Program-made: the position numbers and the translations under genes | DNA from: Mycobacterium sp. E2479 | GTDB lineage: Bacteria > Actinomycetota > Actinomycetes > Mycobacteriales > Mycobacteriaceae | Assembly (NCBI RefSeq): GCF_001667925.1 | Contig: NZ_LZJR01000121.1 | Location: forward strand, 1-64,000 | Length of the DNA: 64,000 nucleotides | Direction: 5' to 3' | The notes under the pieces: generated by a model | What the model was told of the DNA's origin: nothing | What the model saw: the letters and a program-made list of their open reading frames with translations, nothing else | Database searches by the model: none | Shown here: piece after piece, positions 1-8,921 of the stretch | Position numbering within the stretch: position 1 is the first letter of the stretch | Layout of the letters: each line of letters starts with the position of its first letter

Positions 1-6
1 GGTTGC

Positions 7-1035
7 CTATTCGATGGCGTCCGGATCCTCGGCGAACATCTCGGCGGCCTTGCGCGCTAGCTCGATCGCGCTGCGCGCCCACTCCGGGGTCGCGCCGGCC
101 AGGCCACACGCGGGCGTGACGCCGATGCGGTCGCGCAGCGCCGAGCGGGCGAAGCCGAGACGATCGGTCACCGCGACCACCGCGGCCGCCACCTCTCGCA
201 CCGACGGGCGACGCGGCGGGGCGTCGCCAGCGACCACCCCCAGCGCGACGGTGCGGCCGGACTCCACGAACTCGGCAACACCGTCCAGGTCGGCGGCGTT
301 CAGCGCGCCGACATCAACGGATACGGCGTGAAAGGCACTGCGCTGCAAAAGGTTCCATGGGAGGTCGGGAGCACAGCAGTGCAGCAGCACCGCACCGCCC
401 GCCGTCCGGGCGCAGGTGTCCAGCAGCCCGGCGGCCACCTCTTCGTCGACTGGCGCCACGGGGCTCAGCGCGGTCACCCCGCTCAGCCCGCCGCCCAGGG
501 CTTTGGGCAGCGACGGCTCATCGAACTGCACCACCACCTCCGCCTCGAGCCGGCCGGCCAGTCTCGCGCGATGCGTCGCCACGCCCTCGGCCAGCGACGC
601 CGCCAGGTCGCGCAGCGCTCCGGGGTCGGTGATCGCCCGGTGGCCGTTGGCCAGCTCGACCTCGGCCGCCAGGGTGATCGGGCCCGGAGCCTGCACCTTT
701 ACCACCCGACCATCGTTGCGAAGGCCGGCGGCTTCCCAGGCCTCTTCGAGCGCGTCCATGTCCTCGTCGAGCAGGCTGATGGCTCGGCGGGTGACCGCCC
801 CGGGCCGGGCGGCAAGCCGGTAGCCGCGGGGCGCGGTATCGATGGCCACGTCGACCAGCAGCGCACCGGCGCGCCCGAGCATGTCGGCACCCACTCCGCG
901 GGCGGGCAGCTCGACGATGTGCACCAGCGCGCCCGCGAGTTCACCCACCACGACTTCGGCGGCTTGGCGCGCGGCGATGCCGGGCCACGATCCGACGCCG
1001 CTGGCGGTGGCAAAGGGATGGGTGAAAAGACTCAC
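7..1035 (-). CDS. MetE C-terminal-like (vitamin B12-independent methionine synthase family) protein
   Basis: The 342-aa product resembles only the C-terminal catalytic half of cobalamin-independent methionine synthase (MetE, about 750 aa), so it is a stand-alone member of the UROD/MetE-like superfamily; its substrate is unknown. Likely zinc ligands are visible in LLHCCAPD and, near the C-terminus, TPACGLAG, together with QFDEPSLP. The open frame extends to 1119, but a GTG at 1035 begins VSLFTHPFATASGVGSWPG, the family's usual N-terminus, so I chose that start. The gene matches Rv3015c in size and place (downstream of lpqA's divergent promoter, next to ligA in M. tuberculosis, which would lie off the left edge). 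Whether it makes methionine is unproven. Confidence 0.85.
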   Translation of the reverse strand: MSLFTHPFATASGVGSWPGIAARQAAEVVVGELAGALVHIVELPARGVGADMLGRAGALLVDVAIDTAPRGYRLAARPGAVTRRAISLLDEDMDALEEAWEAAGLRNDGRVVKVQAPGPITLAAEVELANGHRAITDPGALRDLAASLAEGVATHRARLAGRLEAEVVVQFDEPSLPKALGGGLSGVTALSPVAPVDEEVAAGLLDTCARTAGGAVLLHCCAPDLPWNLLQRSAFHAVSVDVGALNAADLDGVAEFVESGRTVALGVVAGDAPPRRPSVREVAAAVVAVTDRLGFARSALRDRIGVTPACGLAGATPEWARSAIELARKAAEMFAEDPDAIE

Positions 1036-1134
1036 CGGGCAACCGTATTCGACGCCACGCCACGCGCCGGTCGGCAGGGTCTGTGTGCCGCCGGGCGGCG
1101 CGGGTAGGTTCAACACCAAAAGGGGTGCGAAAAC

Positions 1135-1779
1135 GTGTCGCAGAAGGCGAAATCAGTTTGGCTACCGCTGTTGTGCGCGGTGGTGGCGCTGGTGGCGTCG
1201 TGCACTCGGGTGGTGGACGGTGCGGCCGTGGCGGGCTCCGGTGCCGGCCGCAGAGTGGTGCAGGGTGTCGACGTCGACACGATTCTGCTGGACCAGTCGC
1301 GAATGCGCGCGATCACCGGCGCCGGTGAGCATCTGACCATCATCCCCTCGATGGACGGGACCAGCCCGGTGGACATCGACGCGCTGGTCGATTCCGCGCC
1401 GCGCGAGTGCCGGTTCATCTACGCCGAGACGGCAACGTTCGGGCGCGATCTCGAGGCGTTCCACAAGACGACGTTTCAGGACCCGCCCGATGGCGCATTG
1501 ATCTCCGAAGGCGCCGCGGCCTATCGCGATGCCGACACCGCCCGTCGCGTGTTCGGCGCCCTGGTGAGCACGGTGGGCGACTGCGCGAACGGCTCGAGCG
1601 GGCAGCTCTACGTCGGTGACTGGAACGCCGACGCCACCTCCCTGCACCTGCGGCCCGGGGGCTGCGGCCGCGACTACCGGATTGTGTCGGTGGCCATGCT
1701 GGAGGTGACTTTCTGCGGCTTCGCGCAATCGGTGTCCGACATTGTGATGACGAACATCTCCGCGAACATGCCGCGGTAG
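1135..1779 (+). CDS. lpqA: LpqA-like lipoprotein with PknH-type sensor domain
   Basis: A 214-aa secreted lipoprotein. The N-terminus has lysines, a hydrophobic stretch (residues 9-20) and the lipobox VASC with the acylated cysteine at about residue 23. The mature part has the features of the mycobacterial PknH-like extracellular sensor domain: four conserved cysteines (in PRECRF, GDCANG, GGCGRD and TFCGFA) that would form two disulfides. It starts with GTG, 99 bp from the divergent MetE-like gene, and matches Rv3016 (lpqA) in place. It is a cell-envelope protein; its ligand is unknown. In M. tuberculosis esxQ/PPE genes follow before mnmA; none are present here, where mnmA begins its 3' end 8 bp after this stop. 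Confidence 0.85.
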   Translation: MSQKAKSVWLPLLCAVVALVASCTRVVDGAAVAGSGAGRRVVQGVDVDTILLDQSRMRAITGAGEHLTIIPSMDGTSPVDIDALVDSAPRECRFIYAETATFGRDLEAFHKTTFQDPPDGALISEGAAAYRDADTARRVFGALVSTVGDCANGSSGQLYVGDWNADATSLHLRPGGCGRDYRIVSVAMLEVTFCGFAQSVSDIVMTNISANMPR

Positions 1780-1786
1780 CCCCTAT

Positions 1787-2863
1787 TCAGCGGGTGGTGC
1801 CGGCGATGGTGGCGCTGCCGAGCACCTCGTCACCGTCGGGATCGGGCCGATACAGCACCAGCGTCTGGCCCCGGGCCACCCCGCGCATCGGCGCGCGCAA
1901 CCGAACGACGAGGTCGCCGTCGACCAGTTCGGCTATCGCGTCGGTTGTTTCGCCGTGCGCGCGCACCTGGACCGCGCACTCCACCGGGCCGGCCGGGGTG
2001 ACGCCCGAGGTGAAAATCGGTTTCCGGCCCACGATTTCGCGTATCTCGAGATCCGCCGCCTCGCCCACCCGCACGGTGCCGGTCTCCGCGTCGATGGAGG
2101 TTACGTAACGGGGGCGGCCGTCGGGCCCCGGCCCGGCGATGCCGAGCCCCTTGCGCTGACCGACGGTGAAACCGTGCACGCCGTCGTGCTCGGCGAGCAC
2201 CGTGCCGTCGGCATTGACCACCGCCCCGCGGCGCACCCCGATGCGCTCGCCCAGAAAGGCGCGGGTGTTGCCCGAGGGGATGAAGCAGATGTCATGACTG
2301 TCCGGCTTTTCGGCAACCGTCAGACCGCGCCGGGCGGCCTCGGCGCGGATCTGCGGCTTTGGGGTGTCCCCGATCGGGAACGTCGCGTGGCGCAACTGCT
2401 CGGCGCTCAGGACGGCCAGTACATAGGACTGGTCCTTGTCGTGATCGACGGCGCGACGCAGCCGACCGTCGCGGAGCCGGGCGTAGTGGCCGGTGGCCAC
2501 CGTGTCGAACCCGAGTGCGACGGCCTTCGCCGACAGCGCGGAGAACTTGATCTTCTGATTGCACACCACGCACGGGTTGGGCGTCTCGCCGCGCGCATAA
2601 GACGACACGAATTCGTCGATCACGTCCGACTTGAACCGCTCCGCGAAATCCCACACATAAAACGGAATTCCGAGCACATCAGCGACCCGGCGCGCGTCGG
2701 ACGCGTCTTCCTTCGAGCAGCACCCGCGCGAGCCGGTGCGCAGCGTGCCTGGCGCGCTGGACAGCGCCAAGTGCACGCCGACCACGTCGTGTCCGGCGTC
2801 GACCATCCGCGCGGCGGCGACCGACGAGTCGACGCCACCGCTCATGGCGGCAAGCACTTTCAC
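1787..2863 (-). CDS. mnmA: tRNA-specific 2-thiouridylase MnmA
   Basis: A 358-aa enzyme that uses ATP to adenylate and then thiolate U34 of tRNA(Lys/Glu/Gln) in the cytoplasm. The PP-loop ATP-binding motif SGGVDSS is at residues 8-15, and the two catalytic cysteines are visible in NPCVVC and HDICFIPSG. Length and domain order (PP-loop, central, C-terminal beta-barrel) are normal for the family. The GTG start directly abuts the stop codon of the upstream iscS gene, so the sulfur donor and the thiolase form an operon. It is the equivalent of Rv3024c (trmU). Confidence 0.97.
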   Translation of the reverse strand: MKVLAAMSGGVDSSVAAARMVDAGHDVVGVHLALSSAPGTLRTGSRGCCSKEDASDARRVADVLGIPFYVWDFAERFKSDVIDEFVSSYARGETPNPCVVCNQKIKFSALSAKAVALGFDTVATGHYARLRDGRLRRAVDHDKDQSYVLAVLSAEQLRHATFPIGDTPKPQIRAEAARRGLTVAEKPDSHDICFIPSGNTRAFLGERIGVRRGAVVNADGTVLAEHDGVHGFTVGQRKGLGIAGPGPDGRPRYVTSIDAETGTVRVGEAADLEIREIVGRKPIFTSGVTPAGPVECAVQVRAHGETTDAIAELVDGDLVVRLRAPMRGVARGQTLVLYRPDPDGDEVLGSATIAGTTR

Positions 2864-4042
2864 TTAGGAAGCCCCCGCGCCGGCCAATGCGGCGCGACGG
2901 GCCCGATCCACCGCCCCGGGCAGTACCCGCAATACTGCATCGACGTCAGCGTCAACACTGGTGTGTCCCAACGAGAGTCGCAAAGAGCCGCGAGCGCTGG
3001 TGGCGTCGGCGCCCATCGCGATCAGCACGTGCGAGGGCTGCGCGACACCGGCGGTGCACGCCGACCCGGTCGAGCACTCGATTCCGTTCGCGTCCAACAG
3101 CATCAACAGCGCATCGCCCTCGCAGCCGCGAAACGTGAAATGCGCGTTGCCCGGAAGGCGCAGGGAATCGCGGGCACCGTTGAGACTGACATCCTCGATG
3201 CCGCCCAGTACGCCGTCGACCAGCCGGTCGCGCAGAGCCCGCAGCCGAGCGCTGTTGACCTCGAGCCCGTCGACCGAAATCCGGGCCGCCGCGGCCATTC
3301 CGACCGCGCCTGCGACATCGGCTGTGCCCGAACGGATGTCACGCTCCTGGCCACCTCCGTGTGCCAGCGGCACGCACGCGACCTCGCGACGCAGCAGCAG
3401 CGCACCAACGGCCGGCGGTCCGCCGAACTTGTGCGCGGTCACGCTCATCGCCGCCAATCCGCTAGCGGCGAAATCGACCGGCAACTGCCCAACCGCCTGC
3501 ACGGCGTCGCTGTGCATCGGAACACCGAATTCGGCTGCGACGCCAGCGAGTTCGGCAGCCGGCATGACCGTTCCGACCTCATTGTTGGCCCACATCACCG
3601 AGACCAGCGCCACGTCGTCGTGGGTCTGCAGGACCTCGCGCAGCGCCGCGGGCGACACCGAGCCGTCGGCGGCGGTCGGAAGCCAGGTGACCTCGGCGCC
3701 CTCGTGTTCGACGAGCCAGTGCACCGAGTCCAGCACGGCGTGATGTTCCACCTCACTGGTGACGATGCGCCGCTGCCGGGGCTCGGCGTCGCGGCGAGCC
3801 CAGTAGATGCCCTTGACGGCCAGGTTGTCGCTCTCGGTGCCGCCGGCGGTGAAGATCACCTCCGAGGGGCGCGCGCCGAGCCTGTCTGCGATCAACTCAC
3901 GGGATTCCTCGATGCGGCGCCGCGCCGCGCGGCCGCTGGTGTGTAGCGACGAGGCGTTGCCGACCGTGCCGAGCACAGCCGTCATCGCCTCGACGGCTGC
4001 GGGGTGCATCGGGGTGGTGGCGGCGTGATCCAGGTAGACCAT
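2864..4042 (-). CDS. iscS: Cysteine desulfurase IscS
   Basis: A 392-aa PLP enzyme that takes sulfur from cysteine for Fe-S clusters and tRNA thiolation. It begins YLDHAATTPMHP, has the PLP lysine in SVTAHKFGGPP and the persulfide-forming cysteine loop CSTGSACTAG. The open frame reaches a GTG at 4054, but the ATG at 4042 (MVYLDHAATT) fits the family better. It sits immediately upstream of mnmA with no gap, which suggests that one of its jobs is sulfur supply for tRNA 2-thiolation. It is the equivalent of Rv3025c. Confidence 0.96.
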   Translation of the reverse strand: MVYLDHAATTPMHPAAVEAMTAVLGTVGNASSLHTSGRAARRRIEESRELIADRLGARPSEVIFTAGGTESDNLAVKGIYWARRDAEPRQRRIVTSEVEHHAVLDSVHWLVEHEGAEVTWLPTAADGSVSPAALREVLQTHDDVALVSVMWANNEVGTVMPAAELAGVAAEFGVPMHSDAVQAVGQLPVDFAASGLAAMSVTAHKFGGPPAVGALLLRREVACVPLAHGGGQERDIRSGTADVAGAVGMAAAARISVDGLEVNSARLRALRDRLVDGVLGGIEDVSLNGARDSLRLPGNAHFTFRGCEGDALLMLLDANGIECSTGSACTAGVAQPSHVLIAMGADATSARGSLRLSLGHTSVDADVDAVLRVLPGAVDRARRAALAGAGAS

Positions 4043-4075
4043 GACGCGACCCACGATACCGGCCTGCCGGTTGGC

Positions 4076-4912
4076 TCAGGCCACCAGCACGTGCCCGTGA
4101 CCAGCACGCCGCGGGGTTTTAACGCCCACCGCGGATTGGCACCGGCCGGCCAGGGCGCGCCGGTCCGTCCCGGGGAGCTGCAGAGACCCGACATGCACGC
4201 GCGCCAGCGTGCGCGACACGACGAGCATGCGGCGGATCGAGCTCAGCAGGGTCTCGTCGCCGACGAAGGCCGGGACCGTAGACGGGCTGCCATCGACATC
4301 GTGGTAGGTCAGCCGCAGCGGCTGCACCGGACGGCCGGCGTCGATGGCCGCCTGAAACATCGCCGGGTAGAAGGCGCCGCGGTCCCGACCACACCAGGTG
4401 GTGCCCTCCGGGAACGCGACCACCGTCTGTCCGGATCGCAGCCGGTGGGCGACGGCATCCACGACGCCGGGCAGGCGCCGCAGACTGGACCGCTCGATCG
4501 GGATGATTTTCAGGAAGCGGGCCACGACCGCGGTGGCCCGGCCGGTGAACATGTCGGCGCGCGCCACGAACGATCCGGGCAGCACCGATCCGATAGCGAA
4601 GACGTCGACCCAGGACATGTGCGGGCTCACTACCAGCACCCCGCGGAGGTTACGAATCGGGTTGCCCGTCACGGTGATTCGAACACCCAGGCAGCGCAGC
4701 ACCAACCTGCAATAGATGCGTTGCACGCGGGTGCGGCCCGGCAGCGGCACGGCCAGCAGCGGCAGCCCCGGGGCCAGCAGCAGGGCCAGCGAAAGGCGAA
4801 GGGTCACCCGCAGCGCCCCGCGCAGCGGCCGCGGCGTCACCGCCTCGCCCGCTCCCACACAACCTGCGTCGCACGATGCGCGCGGCAGCCAGGAGTGCGC
4901 GGCGCCGTTCAT
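4076..4912 (-). CDS. 1-acyl-sn-glycerol-3-phosphate acyltransferase-like protein (PlsC family)
   Basis: A 278-aa PlsC-type acyltransferase. The catalytic HX4D motif is in SPHMSWVDVF, and the phosphate-binding motif appears as FPEGTTW. A hydrophobic segment near residues 35-55 (LRLSLALLLAPGLPLLAV) suggests membrane association. The frame is open far upstream inside the GNAT gene, but the ATG at 4912 overlaps the GNAT stop (ATGA), giving a coupled pair. It matches Rv3026c. The pairing of a PlsC protein with an OlsB-like GNAT resembles two-step N- then O-acylation in ornithine-lipid synthesis, but the substrate here is not established. Confidence 0.9.
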   Translation of the reverse strand: MNGAAHSWLPRASCDAGCVGAGEAVTPRPLRGALRVTLRLSLALLLAPGLPLLAVPLPGRTRVQRIYCRLVLRCLGVRITVTGNPIRNLRGVLVVSPHMSWVDVFAIGSVLPGSFVARADMFTGRATAVVARFLKIIPIERSSLRRLPGVVDAVAHRLRSGQTVVAFPEGTTWCGRDRGAFYPAMFQAAIDAGRPVQPLRLTYHDVDGSPSTVPAFVGDETLLSSIRRMLVVSRTLARVHVGSLQLPGTDRRALAGRCQSAVGVKTPRRAGHGHVLVA

Positions 4913-5763
4913 CGCCGGCCGCCCGCCGTTCGCATCTCCGAAGCGGCGGCTACCGATCGGAGTCGCTTCAGATATCGGGTATCGGCGTGCGCTTTGCCCA
5001 GCAGGACGCAGAAATCGCCGACGCCGAACTCCGGGTCGTGCGCGGGTTCGCCGCACACCTGCGCGCCCAGGCGCAGGTAACCGCGCATCAGCGCCGGCAC
5101 CGAGGGCCGCGCGGGCGGGGCGATGTCGCCGATCGCCCTCCCGTCGATCACCACCGGGCGGTGCGGGTAGACCCGGCATTCCGGCGGTGCGCCATGCCGG
5201 CCGAGCATGAAGTCTCGGACGCCGCGCAGTTGAGTGCCTGCAGGCTCGTCGGATTCGCCGCCGATGGGCACCGACACGCACCCGGTCACGTGGTCATAGC
5301 CGTAACGGTCCAGGTAGGCCAGGATGCCCGCCCACATCAGCAGCACGACGCCGCCGTTGCGATGCCCTTCGCGCACCGCCGCGCGTCCCATCTCCACCAG
5401 TGACGGCCGCAGCGGATCGAGCGCACGGATGTCGAACTCGGTGGCGGTGTAGAGCCCGCCGGCCGCGATGGCCCCCGCCGGCGCCAGCATGCGGTAGCAA
5501 CCGACCAGCTCACCGGTGTCGTCGTCGCGGACCATGAGGTGGTCGCAAAACTCGTCGAACCTGTCGACGTCCCGTCTATCCGCGTGGGCCGCCGGCAGGG
5601 TGAAGCCCGGCGTGCTGGTGAACACGTCATACCGGAGTCGCTGCGCAGCCTCGATCATGACGGCGTCGGTGGACAGCAACAGGGAGTAGCGGGGTGCGGC
5701 CGACGAGCTGGTGGCCGTACCGGTGGTCTTCTCGCTGGGTATGAGGACAGAAGCAATGCTCAT
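4909..5763 (-). CDS. GNAT family N-acyltransferase (OlsB/hemolysin-like)
   Basis: A 284-aa GNAT-fold acyltransferase of the type found in OlsB-like and autoinducer-synthase-like proteins (LRYDVFTSTPGF, then DTGELVGCYRMLAP, then LVEMGRAAVREGHRNGGVVLLMW as the acyl-CoA-binding core). It is cytoplasmic or membrane-peripheral. The ATG at 5763 (MSIASVLIPSE) is preferred; a TTG three codons upstream at 5772 is possible. It is translationally coupled to the PlsC-type gene downstream. It is the equivalent of Rv3027c. The acceptor molecule is unknown; a lipid amine such as ornithine is an inference from the pair. Confidence 0.88.
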   Translation of the reverse strand: MSIASVLIPSEKTTGTATSSSAAPRYSLLLSTDAVMIEAAQRLRYDVFTSTPGFTLPAAHADRRDVDRFDEFCDHLMVRDDDTGELVGCYRMLAPAGAIAAGGLYTATEFDIRALDPLRPSLVEMGRAAVREGHRNGGVVLLMWAGILAYLDRYGYDHVTGCVSVPIGGESDEPAGTQLRGVRDFMLGRHGAPPECRVYPHRPVVIDGRAIGDIAPPARPSVPALMRGYLRLGAQVCGEPAHDPEFGVGDFCVLLGKAHADTRYLKRLRSVAAASEMRTAGGRR

Positions 5764-6026
5764 GAACCCCAACGTGGCGTAGTTGATGAGCTAGTCGGCA
5801 TCGCGGCTATGACGTGTCGGTGCACGTGAGATGAAAGAACTGTCGCGAAAAGTGAGCTGCGTCCGGTGCCGGAACGCCGTCGGCGGATACGCAGCGGGGA
5901 TGGTGGGGATGGATGTCGGCGGCCGGTCCCGAGAACCGTTGTCGGACTTCGAAACCGCTAGAACCGGCACCGGCGGATTCGGAATTCGATTCAGTGGTCG
6001 AGACGCGGTGCGTGCCGTGCCGGAAT
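5764..6026. other. Intergenic region between GNAT gene and etfA terminator
   Basis: With the adjacent terminator and etfA 3' spacer this makes about 310 bp without a gene. Short open frames occur on both strands but lack ribosome binding sites and family features. It must hold the promoter of the leftward GNAT-acyltransferase pair. I see no other structure. Confidence 0.5.
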
Positions 6027-6027
6027 G

Positions 6028-6058
6028 CAAAAGCCCCCGGCACCGCGGTGCCGGGGGC
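6028..6058 (-). terminator. Intrinsic terminator of the etfB-etfA operon
   Basis: A perfect inverted repeat with 13-bp arms and no loop bases in between (GCCCCCGGCACCG at 6033-6045 and its complement at 6046-6058) is followed on the minus strand by TTTT (6032-6029 read leftward). It starts 17 bp after the etfA stop, so it is well placed to end the leftward etfBA transcript. A U-tailed hairpin of this strength is uncommon in mycobacteria. Confidence 0.85.
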
Positions 6059-6075
6059 CTTCGCGGCCGACAGAC

Positions 6076-7032
6076 TCAGCCCTTGCGTGCCTTGATCGCC
6101 TCGGTCAGCTGCGGGGCGACCTTGAACAGGTCGCCCACCACGCCGTAGTCGGCGATCTCGAAGATCGGCGCCTCTTCATCCTTGTTGACCGCGATGATCG
6201 TCTTGGACGTCTGCATGCCCGCGCGGTGCTGGATCGCACCCGAGATGCCCAGCGCGATGTAGAGCTGCGGCGAGACGGTCTTACCGGTCTGGCCCACCTG
6301 GAACTGGCCCGGGTAGTAGCCGGAGTCGACGGCGGCGCGCGACGCGCCGACGGCCGCACCCAGCGAATCGGCCAGCTCCTCGACGACGCTGAAGTTCTCT
6401 GCGCTGCCCACACCGCGACCACCGGAGACGACGATGGTGGCCTCGGTCAGTTCCGGACGGTCACCGGCGACGGCAGGCTCGCGGGCGGTGATCTTGGTGG
6501 CGTTCTCGGCCTGGGCCGGAACCTCGACCTTGACCTCTTCGCCGGCACCGGCCTGCGGCTCGGCGTCGACGGCGCCGGCGCGCACGGTGATCACCGGGGT
6601 GTCCCCGTTGGCCTGCGCCTCCACGGTGAACGCGCCACCGAAGATGGAATAGGTCGCCTTGTTGCCTTCCTTGACGTCGACCACGTCGACCAGCAGGCCG
6701 GAACCGATGCGGGCCGCGAGCCGTCCGGCGATCTCCTTGCCGTCGGCGTTGGCGGACAGGATCACCGCGGCGGGCGAGTTGGACTCGGCGAGCGAGGCCA
6801 GCACGTCGACGAACGGGGTGATCAGGTATTTCTCGACGTCGTCGGACTCGGCGATGTAGATCTTGGCGGCGCCGGCCTCCTTGAGCCCGTCGACCAAGGG
6901 CGCGGCGGTCCCGGGAGCGCCCACCACGACGGCGGCGGGCTCGCCCAGCGCGCGGGCGGCGGTGATCAGTTCGGAGGTGACCTTCTTCAGCGCACCTTCT
7001 GCGTGCTCGACGAGCACAAGTACTTCAGCCAT
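6076..7032 (-). CDS. etfA: Electron transfer flavoprotein alpha subunit
   Basis: A 318-aa alpha subunit of the electron transfer flavoprotein, which takes electrons from acyl-CoA dehydrogenases and passes them to the respiratory chain. The C-terminal FAD-binding domain is clear: GRGVGSAENF, DSGYYPGQFQVGQTGKTV, LGISGAIQHRAGM and VNKDEEAPIFEIADYGVVGD. It lies 36 bp downstream of etfB in the same orientation and is closed by the terminator at 6028-6058. It is the equivalent of Rv3028c (fixB). Confidence 0.97.
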   Translation of the reverse strand: MAEVLVLVEHAEGALKKVTSELITAARALGEPAAVVVGAPGTAAPLVDGLKEAGAAKIYIAESDDVEKYLITPFVDVLASLAESNSPAAVILSANADGKEIAGRLAARIGSGLLVDVVDVKEGNKATYSIFGGAFTVEAQANGDTPVITVRAGAVDAEPQAGAGEEVKVEVPAQAENATKITAREPAVAGDRPELTEATIVVSGGRGVGSAENFSVVEELADSLGAAVGASRAAVDSGYYPGQFQVGQTGKTVSPQLYIALGISGAIQHRAGMQTSKTIIAVNKDEEAPIFEIADYGVVGDLFKVAPQLTEAIKARKG

Positions 7033-7068
7033 GGGTTATTTCGCTCTTCTCGTCTTGGGGGACTCGGG

Positions 7069-7860
7069 TCAGATGATCTTCTGGGCGACCAGGTACTTGG
7101 CGATCTCGTTGCCGCCCTCGCCCTCGTCGGTGACCTTCTCACCCGCGGTCTTCGGCGGCTTGGGCGTCGACGACAGCACGGTGGAACCGGCGTTTTCCAG
7201 CCCGACCTCGTCGCTCTCGACCCCGATATCGGCGAGGGTCAGCACGGTAACCTCTTTTTTCTTGGCGGCCATGATGCCCTTGAAGGAGGGGAAGCGCGGC
7301 TCGTTGATCTTCTCGGTGACGCTGACCACCGCGGGCAGGGTGGCCTCGAGGGTGAACACGCCCTCGTCGGTCTCCCGCTCGCCGGTGACCTTGTCGCCCT
7401 CGATGGAGAGCTTGCGCACATGGGTGAGCTGGGGCAGGCCCAGGTACTCGGCGATGACGGCCGGCACCGCGCCACCGGTCCCGTCGGTGGCCTCATTACC
7501 GGCGATGACCAGCTCGGTGCCCTCGATGGTGCCCAGCGCACGGGCCAAGGCCCATCCGGTCTGCACGACATCCGAACCGTGCATGCCGTCGTCCTTGAGA
7601 TGGACGGCCTTGTCGGCGCCCATCGACAGCGCCTTGCGGATCGCCTCGGTGGCGCGCTCGGGACCCGCGGTCAGCACGGTCACCGCGCCTTCGCCGCCCT
7701 CGCGTTCGCGGATCTGCAGCGCCTCTTCCACCGCGCGCTCGTTGATCTCATCCAGCACCGCGTCGGCGGCCTCACGGTCCAATGTGTAATCGCCGTCAGA
7801 TAGCTTGCGCTCCGACCAGGTATCTGGGACCTGCTTGATCAGGACCACGATGTTCGTCAT
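7069..7860 (-). CDS. etfB: Electron transfer flavoprotein beta subunit
   Basis: A 263-aa beta subunit of the ETF heterodimer, binding AMP. It begins with the typical MTNIVVLIKQVPDTW and contains DEINERAVEEALQIRE and the recognition-loop region ATLPAVVSVTEKINEPRFPS. It is the first gene of the leftward etfB-etfA operon; its promoter must lie in 7861-8087, shared with the divergent methyltransferase gene. It is the equivalent of Rv3029c (fixA). Confidence 0.97.
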   Translation of the reverse strand: MTNIVVLIKQVPDTWSERKLSDGDYTLDREAADAVLDEINERAVEEALQIREREGGEGAVTVLTAGPERATEAIRKALSMGADKAVHLKDDGMHGSDVVQTGWALARALGTIEGTELVIAGNEATDGTGGAVPAVIAEYLGLPQLTHVRKLSIEGDKVTGERETDEGVFTLEATLPAVVSVTEKINEPRFPSFKGIMAAKKKEVTVLTLADIGVESDEVGLENAGSTVLSSTPKPPKTAGEKVTDEGEGGNEIAKYLVAQKII

Positions 7861-7942
7861 GAGTGTGGTTCGTCCTCCTAGAAGGGGGCTCGCAGCAATC
7901 GACTACGAAACCTCGGTACGCGTTTTCGCAACGCACGGCCGT

Positions 7943-7958
7943 GTTACTACCCGGTAAC
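7943..7958. promoter_or_regulatory. Inverted repeat in etfB / methyltransferase divergent promoter region
   Basis: GTTAC and GTAAC separated by the six bases TACCCG form a small perfect inverted repeat 83 bp upstream of etfB and 130 bp upstream of the rightward methyltransferase. It has the size of a TetR/GntR-type operator. No regulator gene is adjacent, so the binding protein is unknown; the call rests on symmetry and position only. Confidence 0.35.
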
Positions 7959-8087
7959 TTTGTGCGGTATGCATTCACACCATAGCTGGTCGTAGTGCAC
8001 GTTCCTGCAGCCCGTCCGCCGCTTCGCGAGCGGGGGTCCACTTCCCCGGTTCGCGAATCCGACACTTCGCGTTAGCCTGCCTATGCA

Positions 8088-8921
8088 ATGAGCGCACTCG
8101 TGCCTGACGTCCCGCAGCACACCGCCGGCGACACCGCGTCGGCGGGTGACGCCGTGATGATGCTGACGGGTGAGCGCACCATCCCGGGTTTGGACATCGA
8201 GAACTACTGGTTTCGCCGCCACGAGGTCGTCTACCAGCGCCTTGCCGAGCGCTGCGCGGACGCCGACGTGCTCGAGGCCGGCTGCGGCGAGGGCTACGGC
8301 GCCGACCTGATCGCCGGGGTCGCCCGCCGCGTCATCGCAGTCGATTACGACGAGGCCGCGGTGGCCCATGTCCGGAACCGCTACCCCCGAGTGGACGTCA
8401 TGCGGGCGAACCTTGCGCAGCTACCGCTGCCCGATGCGTCGGTCGATATTGTGGTCAACTTCCAGGTGATCGAACACCTGTGGGACCAAACACAGTTCGT
8501 CATCGAGTGCGTCCGGGTGCTGCGGCCGTCGGGCCTGCTGCTGATGTCCACCCCCAACCGGATCACCTTCTCCCCCGGTCGCGACACCCCGGTCAACCCC
8601 TTTCACACCCGCGAACTCAACGCCGCCGAACTGACCCAGCTGCTCATCGACGGCGGCTTCGCCGACGTGTCGATCAGCGGCCTGTTCCACGGCCCGCGGC
8701 TTCGCGAGCTGGATGCCCGGCACGGCGGCTCGATCATCGACGCGCAGATCCGGCAGGCAATGGCCGCTGACCAGGGGGTACCGTGGCCGCCCGAGCTGGC
8801 TGCCGACGTCGCCACGGTCACCACCGGGGACTTCGACCTCCTCGAGGCCGACGCAGGCGCGGCCACCGGCCACCACATCGACGACAGCCTCGACCTGATC
8901 GCGATCGCGGTAGCCCCGTGA
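8088..8921 (+). CDS. SAM-dependent methyltransferase of the methylglucose lipopolysaccharide cluster
   Basis: A 277-aa class I methyltransferase: motif I in VLEAGCGEGYGADL, then VIAVDYDEAAVAHV, and VVNFQVIEHLWD. It equals Rv3030, a gene of the cluster that makes the cytoplasmic 6-O-methylglucose lipopolysaccharide; a sugar O-methyltransferase role is inferred from that location. It starts a rightward run: its stop overlaps the GTG of the GH57 gene (GTGA), followed by a GT4 gene. The ATG at 8088 has a TAGCCT-like -10 hexamer about 20 bp upstream, so a very short leader is possible. Confidence 0.9.
   Translation: MSALVPDVPQHTAGDTASAGDAVMMLTGERTIPGLDIENYWFRRHEVVYQRLAERCADADVLEAGCGEGYGADLIAGVARRVIAVDYDEAAVAHVRNRYPRVDVMRANLAQLPLPDASVDIVVNFQVIEHLWDQTQFVIECVRVLRPSGLLLMSTPNRITFSPGRDTPVNPFHTRELNAAELTQLLIDGGFADVSISGLFHGPRLRELDARHGGSIIDAQIRQAMAADQGVPWPPELAADVATVTTGDFDLLEADAGAATGHHIDDSLDLIAIAVAP

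Noticed and set aside
1955..3946. 663-codon rightward open frame opposite mnmA and iscS
   Set aside because: It is antisense to two certain genes; high-GC codon bias leaves such frames open, and the translated sequence has no family features.
6025..7803. 592-codon rightward open frame opposite etfA and etfB
   Set aside because: Antisense shadow of two well-established genes; low-complexity Gly/Leu/Asp-rich product.
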